This document shows, in pieces, positions 6,179 through 11,140 of a stretch of 11,140 bases of DNA; position 1 is the first letter of the stretch, and the number at the start of each line of letters is the position of its first letter. The position numbers and the translations under genes were made by a program. The DNA lies in assembly GCA_017642625.1 (NCBI GenBank), contig JAGCOQ010000086.1:1-11140 (forward strand), written 5' to 3'. The notes under the pieces were generated by a model, which was not told where the DNA came from, did no database searches, and saw only the letters and a program-made list of their open reading frames with translations. The stretch is from Alphaproteobacteria bacterium. GTDB taxonomy: Bacteria > Pseudomonadota > Alphaproteobacteria > Rs-D84.

Positions 6179-6817
6179 ATGAAATTCAGATTATTTTTTA
6201 ATGTGGTTACAGTTTGTGCCTTGGTGATGCTTGTGTCAACAAATGCTCGCGCAGTCTTGTGTGAGACGGAACCAGCGGGAAGTTACCCATACGCCACGGA
6301 ATTGGTCGATCATAATTATTGTAACTATGGCACCTCTTCGCGGTACTATCGGCTGCAGAGTGGTGAGTATGTTAAGGTTACAGACTGTACTTCGTGCACA
6401 AGTGGGGCGGAACTTAACACTGTGAGGTATACAACAAATCCGTATGGCGGGGGACAGTGTGACATATACTATGAAGAATGCCAGTGCCCAGATTGTACAA
6501 ATTGTACCTCTACTAGTTGGACAAGCTATAGTACCACGCACGAAAGAAGAACATTAAAAACATGTAACTGCGGAACCTGTAATAGCACAACCGAATATCG
6601 TTGTAAAGGTGGTTATTATGGCAATCCAAGCACGGGCAGCAGCGGTTGCACAGCGTGCCCGACATTGTGTGGTAGCCTATCGTCAACATCAACAGCTGGT
6701 TCAAACGGGACTGTAATGGGATGTTGTGCGGCGTCTGGATCAACAGGCAGTAATTCGACCGGTTCATTTACAATAACGAGTCAGGTGTGTGGTGGTGATG
6801 CACTTGAGCTGCTTTGA
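6179..6817 (+). CDS. Secreted cysteine-rich protein, member 2 (duplicate of member 1 with a different tail)
   Basis: The product has 212 residues, and AGGAGG sits 5 bases before the ATG. Signal peptide residues 1-25 end in NARA. The first about 145 residues match member 1 closely, both in protein and in DNA, including 'ECQCPDCTNCTST', 'TCNCGTCNSTTEYRC' and 'GYYG', with the same cysteine positions. The mature chain also has 19 cysteines. After residue 160 the two diverge: this copy has a Ser/Gly/Thr-rich stretch (165-198), one CC pair (182-183), and ends VCGGDALELL without the CCW terminus of members 1 and 3. No reading-frame shift restores a CCW ending. The gene is 83 bases downstream of member 1 with no terminator between, so both are probably on one transcript. 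A hairpin terminator follows at 6869. Confidence 0.85.
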   Translation: MKFRLFFNVVTVCALVMLVSTNARAVLCETEPAGSYPYATELVDHNYCNYGTSSRYYRLQSGEYVKVTDCTSCTSGAELNTVRYTTNPYGGGQCDIYYEECQCPDCTNCTSTSWTSYSTTHERRTLKTCNCGTCNSTTEYRCKGGYYGNPSTGSSGCTACPTLCGSLSSTSTAGSNGTVMGCCAASGSTGSNSTGSFTITSQVCGGDALELL

Positions 6818-6866
6818 TTAGTAGTAAATACTGATTGTTGCAGGGTGACAGAATAAGAATAAAAAA

Positions 6867-6895
6867 ACACCGCTCGATTGGGCGGTTTTAATTTT
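6867..6895 (+). terminator. Rho-independent terminator after Cys-rich member 2
   Basis: Stem ACCGCTC/GGGCGGT (6869-6875, 6880-6886; one G-U pair), loop GATT, then TTTTAATTTT. The core is the 16-base palindrome in the opposite orientation to the rpsU and DUF805 terminators, with one base change. Confidence 0.85.
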
Positions 6896-6900
6896 CATAA

Positions 6901-6930
6901 TTGACATACGAACAGATTTTTTTCTAAAGT
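6901..6930 (+). promoter_or_regulatory. Promoter of Cys-rich members 3 and 4
   Basis: A perfect TTGACA (6901-6906), 18 bases, then TAAAGT (6925-6930). The -10 is weaker than at 5373 but lies at the same distance; TATACT at 6930 is a better hexamer but too far. The leader ends in the ribosome site AGGAAAGGG (6959-6967), nearly the same as that of member 1. Confidence 0.5.
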
Positions 6931-6970
6931 ATACTTGTAGGTGTATTGTATTTGCTATAGGAAAGGGAAA

Positions 6971-8302
6971 ATGAAGTATTTTTTGCGATTTTTTTCAGTA
7001 TTGTTAGTATTTGCTTGTTTCGCACCGAATTGGGCGTATGCTTTAGACGACACCGACCAGGATGATACATACGAATGCCCCGAACCTTCGGAAGATCAGT
7101 TGTGTGATATTGCTGATTCACTGTATCGGGATAATATTTCTTTGGAAAACTGCACTGATGTTTGTACGGCACGTTGCGAAACCGCGATAGGATACAACGC
7201 ATTACCGAATGCAGAAGCGACCTGTCCATCTGCATGCTGGGTCAGATGCGAAGATTTTTGCGAAAATAACAATGGCTGTTTTGTTAGTACGGATTGTCCA
7301 GATGGACGTGGTTGGGGTGGACCAGGTTGTGCTGACGAAGGTGGAGAGGTTGAAGATCCCGGCGAAGAAGAAGGTGGTGATTGTACATATTCGCCAATAA
7401 CAGGAAGCTTAAGTGGCTATGAACCGTTGGATGCATCGGATATAACTGGAGTATGTAGCCAGTATGATACCCCGCAGTTGATTGATGGCTCAGTAAGAAC
7501 ATATTTCCGTAACTGTCTGCAGTGTGCACCGGGTAATATAAAAATTACAGATACAGTTCATATAGAAGATGCGAACTGTATGCTAACATTTGACACCTGT
7601 GAGGAAATATGTACCCCTGGAACAGTTTGTGGAGATTGGACCAGTTATAATGACAAAACGGAAAGCCAAACCTGTACAATTACCGCAGATGATTGTGAAA
7701 CATCATCAACAACAATGTATCGTTGCAAGTCGGGTTATTATGCAACAGGAACCACACCAAACTCCAATCCGGATGGTTTGGGATGTATCTCTCAACAGGA
7801 CTGTGACGCAATGGCAACGATATGGCGCGACATGATGAATATGACCGCCCAAGAACGAATTACACATTGTACGAATATGGGCGCATATACAAATCCACCA
7901 ACCGAAACGGGTCGTTTGTGCGAAATTGTGCGCAGTAATAACGGTGTTCCATCACAGTGCACCGTCTGTACCCCTGATGAGGAATGCGACTGGACCCGGA
8001 TATCACAAGAGTTCGAACGTGGGGCTTGTACGATAACAGCAGCAGATTGCAGTGTTTCTCAAACTTTAAAATATCGTTGTGCGGTTGGTTATTATGCAAC
8101 AGGAACGTCGCCCAATGCGACTCAATCCGGGTTGAATTGTACGGTATGTCCCACTATGTACGATAACACGGTACCAACAACAACGGCCGAAGGGGGGCAA
8201 ACCAGTATTGCCGCATGTTGTGTAGATAGTGTTTCTTATCCATCTTTTTCTGATCCAAAAGGAACGTTCCATATTAATGGCGAATGTTGTTGGGTGCCAT
8301 AA
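6971..8302 (+). CDS. Secreted cysteine-rich protein, member 3, with two internal repeat modules
   Basis: The ATG at 6971 has AGGAAAGGG upstream; an in-frame GTG at 6941 is rejected because it lacks a ribosome site. The product has 443 residues: signal peptide 1-24 (cut after WAYA), a Cys-rich N-terminal domain (36-120), a Gly/Glu linker (120-137, 'GGEVEDPGEEEGG'), then two copies of a module at 214-272 and 333-390. Each module holds 'CTITADDC/CTITAADC', 'T..YRC..GYYATGT.PN' and a closing Gly-x-Cys. The C-terminus 'CPTMYDNT...CC...GTFHINGECCWVP' matches the end of member 1 (CC pair, 'G.FH..G.CCW'). No anchor or lipobox is seen, so periplasmic or extracellular location is inferred. The product should depend on disulfide formation. 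Member 4 follows after 25 bases. Function unknown. Confidence 0.85.
   Translation: MKYFLRFFSVLLVFACFAPNWAYALDDTDQDDTYECPEPSEDQLCDIADSLYRDNISLENCTDVCTARCETAIGYNALPNAEATCPSACWVRCEDFCENNNGCFVSTDCPDGRGWGGPGCADEGGEVEDPGEEEGGDCTYSPITGSLSGYEPLDASDITGVCSQYDTPQLIDGSVRTYFRNCLQCAPGNIKITDTVHIEDANCMLTFDTCEEICTPGTVCGDWTSYNDKTESQTCTITADDCETSSTTMYRCKSGYYATGTTPNSNPDGLGCISQQDCDAMATIWRDMMNMTAQERITHCTNMGAYTNPPTETGRLCEIVRSNNGVPSQCTVCTPDEECDWTRISQEFERGACTITAADCSVSQTLKYRCAVGYYATGTSPNATQSGLNCTVCPTMYDNTVPTTTAEGGQTSIAACCVDSVSYPSFSDPKGTFHINGECCWVP
7610..8140 (+). repeat. Internal duplication within Cys-rich member 3
   Basis: Two related segments, 7610-7786 and 7967-8140, encode the modules at residues 214-272 and 333-390. 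Both encode 'GYYATGT' with the same DNA, GGTTATTATGCAACAGGAAC (about 7733 and 8087), and share the cysteine spacing. The spacer between them (273-332) has its own cysteines and a Met-rich helix. Confidence 0.7.
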
Positions 8303-8327
8303 TATAAAAATATTGCCCAGTTAAATC

Positions 8328-9413
8328 ATGAGGGAAAGGTTGAGAAAAATACTTAAAAATCTTTTTTGTTCGCTGTTTATAATCACGATGGTGGTTGCAC
8401 CAGCACGTGTTTGGGCGGATACTAGGGTATCTTGTCCAAATATGGGAAGCGGAAGTGTTTGCAACGATGCAATGTATATTGGCGACAATGAAAGGTTAGA
8501 AGGCTGCAGGAGATCGGAAGAAGTTTGTTATTATCTTCAAACAGCATCTTCTCCTGGATATGCTCATTACAGGGTTAACGACTGTAAAGAGTGTGGTACT
8601 GGGTATGCCCCAACGTTAGAGGAAGTATTAGCAGATGGCGATGTACCGTTTCAGAGTGGTGCCACAAGATGCGTAGTAAGATATGGAGGATGTGAGTGGA
8701 ATGGTGGATGTACTGACCCTGACCCCGATTGTGTTTCTGATAATGATTGGTCCAGTTATTCTACAGGATATGACAAATATGTAGAACAGTATTGGGAATG
8801 TGATCATTGTTTAAGCACTACGTCATATAAGTGTGCAAATGATTATTATGATGAAAATGGACATACCTCGGGGGTGACGAGTATGGATTTGCTGAGTTGT
8901 AAAAAATGCCCGACTGCAGCCGATTGTACCGAAGATAAATGGGTGACTGTATCTGACAGAGGAGTGGAAAGATGTCTTTTTAATTATTCTGGATGTACAA
9001 CGATACAACTTTATCGTTGCAAAGATGGATATTATCCTGAAACAAACAGTGCGGCGACTTCATTAGTATGTCGAAAATGTCCAACAATGGTGGATTTAGA
9101 AAACGATACAACAACACCATGGAGATCTGCTGGGCAAACTGGGTATGAAATACGATCCCTTACAAATCCTGCACCAAAGGTATGTAGTGAAGTTGCGCAA
9201 TATCGTTGCGCGTCGGGATATTGGGGTGCGGCGCAAACTCTTTCGGGGACACTATCAGGGTGTACAAGGTGCGCAACAATAATGGGAGTACAATCGTCTT
9301 CGGTGGCTGGGGAAAATGCTACACGCAACCAATGTTGTGTAAAAAAAGGAGACAGGGCAAAAGTTACGGGGGGTATATTGGAGATCGATGAACCGTGTTG
9401 TGATGATACATAA
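8328..9413 (+). CDS. Secreted cysteine-rich protein, member 4, with three YxC..xYY modules
   Basis: The product has 361 residues from the ATG at 8328. A basic n-region (RERLRK), hydrophobic core and 'PARVWA' give a signal peptide of 30 residues. The mature part has modules at 'SYKCANDYY' (166-174), 'LYRCKDGYY' (228-236) and 'QYRCASGYW' (291-299), each followed by a C..C pair (191-194, 248-251, 312-315), plus CC pairs at 336-337 and 357-358. 'GCTRC.....VQSSSVAG...CC' matches the end of member 1, but this copy stops at PCCDDT. The start is uncertain: no ribosome site precedes 8328, and AGGGAAAGG lies just inside the frame at 8331-8339. The gene follows member 3 by 25 bases and is presumably co-transcribed. 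Arginine is mostly AGA/AGG, unlike obgE. Function unknown. Confidence 0.82.
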   Translation: MRERLRKILKNLFCSLFIITMVVAPARVWADTRVSCPNMGSGSVCNDAMYIGDNERLEGCRRSEEVCYYLQTASSPGYAHYRVNDCKECGTGYAPTLEEVLADGDVPFQSGATRCVVRYGGCEWNGGCTDPDPDCVSDNDWSSYSTGYDKYVEQYWECDHCLSTTSYKCANDYYDENGHTSGVTSMDLLSCKKCPTAADCTEDKWVTVSDRGVERCLFNYSGCTTIQLYRCKDGYYPETNSAATSLVCRKCPTMVDLENDTTTPWRSAGQTGYEIRSLTNPAPKVCSEVAQYRCASGYWGAAQTLSGTLSGCTRCATIMGVQSSSVAGENATRNQCCVKKGDRAKVTGGILEIDEPCCDDT

Positions 9414-9415
9414 TT

Positions 9416-9443
9416 AAAACACCGCCCGATTGGGCGGTGTTTT
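9416..9443. terminator. Bidirectional terminator between Cys-rich member 4 and the small membrane gene
   Basis: A perfect 12-bp stem, AAAACACCGCCC/GGGCGGTGTTTT (9416-9427, 9432-9443), loop GATT. The A run on one side and T run on the other allow it to stop transcription from both the plus-strand Cys-rich genes and the convergent minus-strand gene. The core is the recurrent 16-base palindrome. Confidence 0.92.
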
Positions 9444-9460
9444 ATTGTAATTCCATGTAA

Positions 9461-9694
9461 TTAACGACGACGGAAACCACCGTTGTTGTTATATTGTGCC
9501 GCGCCACTGGAACGCTTTGATAAATAACGCGCAGCAATCAAAATTAACCATTCAAGTGATAACGCTGCCAAGCCAAGCATTGCTTCTTGGAAACTGGATG
9601 ACCAACCTAAAACATAAACAAGTTGTGCGATAAAGCCCGCATACAAGATACCAAACATACTAACAAAAAATACTCTTTTGATTTTTCCAAACAT
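9461..9694 (-). CDS. Small two-helix membrane protein of unknown function
   Basis: The ATG at 9694 is chosen because AAGGGGAAAG lies directly upstream; a TTG at 9718 in the same frame would precede that ribosome site. The product has 77 residues, with two hydrophobic helices (about 9-31 and 38-56), a short loop containing WSSSFQ, and a basic, Asn/Gly-rich tail ending in GGFRRR. I do not recognise the family. It lies downstream of the tmRNA gene on the same strand with no clear terminator between, so read-through from the ssrA promoter is possible. The tail suggests it is on the cytoplasmic side by the positive-inside rule, giving an N-in, C-in hairpin. Confidence 0.7.
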   Translation of the reverse strand: MFGKIKRVFFVSMFGILYAGFIAQLVYVLGWSSSFQEAMLGLAALSLEWLILIAARYLSKRSSGAAQYNNNGGFRRR

Positions 9695-9721
9695 ATCTTT
9701 CCCCTTTTTATTTATCAACGT

Positions 9722-9953
9722 TTTTTATGGTGCTGGATTCTGGTGCCAGGTTCCAGCGGACCCCGCAAAAGCTTAAACGAATGCGACTAACAATAGCCAG
9801 CCACATTCAATGCCATATTAGGCAGCCATTGCAAGGCGAACGTTGTCGTTCGCAGCGATTGTATCGCCATTCATTTTTTAGTTGGTTTTTTACGACACCA
9901 TGTCGGATTCAGCCAATTTGTCTTTCGTCATCTGTCGAAGCTATAACACCCCC
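9722..9953 (-). ncRNA. ssrA: tmRNA coding piece
   Basis: It starts with acceptor strand GGGGGTG (9953 down to 9947), followed by TTATAGCTTCGACAG. A hairpin CGACA-TGG-TGTCG (9893-9905) has a loop that can pair with ACCAA (9882-9886), a candidate pseudoknot 1. The tag frame follows, then a 3' hairpin GCTGGA...TCCAGC (about 9732-9757). The length, about 230 bases, is estimated because the processed 3' end cannot be read from the sequence. Confidence 0.85.
9818..9856 (-). other. ssrA: tmRNA tag reading frame, peptide AANDNVRLAMAA
   Basis: The minus strand reads GCT GCG AAC GAC AAC, then codons for Val-Arg-Leu-Ala-Met-Ala-Ala and TAA. Known tags begin (A)AND and end in two small residues seen by ClpXP. 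GCT is taken as the resume codon by analogy with alphaproteobacterial AANDN tags; starting at GCG would give 11 residues. The ending A-M-A-A differs from the more common A-L-A-A or A-V-A-A. Confidence 0.88.
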
Positions 9954-9964
9954 ATATGTATTAT

Positions 9965-10030
9965 TGGTGGAGGTGCCGGGTACCGCCCCCGGGTCCAAAA
10001 TGATTATTGCACAACGGTTTCAGAATCATC
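9965..10030 (-). ncRNA. ssrA: tmRNA acceptor piece
   Basis: This piece ends in a genome-encoded CCA (9965-9967) after discriminator A. The T stem is CCGGG/CCCGG (9988-9992 with 9976-9980) around loop GGCGGTA, a non-standard T loop in place of TTCGANT; my recollection is that this is typical of the alphaproteobacterial type. The 5' end is not fixed by the sequence; upstream, TCGC-GCAA-GCGA (near 10031-10042) folds as a GNRA-capped hairpin that may be trimmed off. Confidence 0.85.
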
Positions 10031-10050
10031 TTCGCTTGCGCGACCCTTAA

Positions 10051-11140
<1,090 letters not shown>

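Larger units (their letters stand above)
9722..10046 (-). ncRNA. ssrA: Two-piece, circularly permuted transfer-messenger RNA (precursor)
   Basis: tmRNA rescues stalled ribosomes by acting as both tRNA-Ala and mRNA, adding a degradation tag with SmpB. Here the minus strand reads first a tRNA 3' half ending in CCA, then an 11-base spacer, then the tRNA 5' half and the tag frame. This reversed order is the alphaproteobacterial two-piece form. The two halves match: GGGGGTG (9947-9953) pairs with CACCTCC (9969-9975), with the G3-U70 wobble used by alanyl-tRNA synthetase. The conserved TTCGAC follows the 5' half, and a tag frame ANDN...AA is present. AGATGA after TTCGAC can pair with TCATTT before the T arm, as the helix 2 joining the pieces. 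Outer ends are estimates: the 5' end from the promoter, the 3' end from the last hairpin. This explains the gene-poor stretch. Confidence 0.93.

Noticed and set aside
6640..6817. Frameshift at the end of Cys-rich member 2
   Set aside because: I read the other two frames near the stop and found no restored CCW ending; the tail seems truly different, not broken.
6971..7040. Lipoprotein signal in Cys-rich member 3 (VFAC at residues 13-16)
   Set aside because: The lipobox position -2 is Phe, and a normal signal peptidase I site (WAYA) lies downstream, so a standard secreted protein is more likely.
5448..9413. CRISPR array or short tandem repeats in the Cys-rich region
   Set aside because: Repeated motifs are codons of protein modules at irregular distances, with no uniform repeat-spacer pattern.
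9728..9760. Terminator at the 3' end of the tmRNA on the minus strand
   Set aside because: The hairpin GCTGGA...TCCAGC is followed by ACCATAAAAAA on the minus strand, not by a T run, so it is more likely part of the RNA structure.

Overview
The window most likely comes from a host-associated or gut-type alphaproteobacterium. The strongest evidence is a circularly permuted, two-piece tmRNA gene (ssrA, minus strand, about 9722-10046), a layout established for Alphaproteobacteria and only a few other lineages. A lipid A type acyltransferase, an MsbA-like exporter, ClpB, bS21 and a short ObgE without the extra C-terminal domain all fit a Gram-negative bacterium. The exact lineage cannot be fixed from the sequence; a gut alphaproteobacterial group is an inference.

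Layout. (1) 1-377: the 3' end of clpB and its terminator. (2) 378-4190, minus strand: an envelope operon reading LpxL-family acyltransferase, MsbA-like ABC transporter, then a small ACP-like protein, followed after a separate promoter by a 184-residue relative with two such domains. (3) 4255-4637, plus: tRNA-Ala(UGC) and rpsU, compactly arranged. (4) 4690-5259: a DUF805 membrane protein with an unusual Cys-rich N-terminus. (5) 5349-9413: four consecutive genes for secreted, very cysteine-rich proteins in two transcription units, unlike any well-described bacterial system I recognise. (6) 9461-9694, minus: a small two-helix membrane protein. (7) 9719-10050, minus: the split tmRNA, which explains the only long stretch without a protein gene. 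(8) 10115-11113, plus: obgE, overlapping by 4 bases the start of a further gene that runs off the window.

How the parts fit. Housekeeping genes (clpB, tRNA, rpsU, ssrA, obgE) flank two accessory blocks. The minus-strand block should acylate and flip lipid A or another lipid; ACP-like proteins in the same unit are suggestive because LpxL enzymes use acyl-ACP donors, but the carrier serine is not evident. The plus-strand block encodes proteins with Sec signal peptides followed by dense CxC/CxxC and 'YRC..GYY' modules, presumably disulfide-bonded in the periplasm or on the surface. They lack membrane anchors and lipoboxes, and they use AGA/AGG arginine codons more than the housekeeping genes do. 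Transcription units are closed by near-identical hairpins: the same 16-base palindrome occurs four times, twice in each orientation.

The best candidates for something undescribed are the Cys-rich protein cluster, the ACP-like/LpxL/MsbA operon with an acyltransferase lacking its usual acidic catalytic residue, and the tmRNA with an 11-base spacer between its two pieces.
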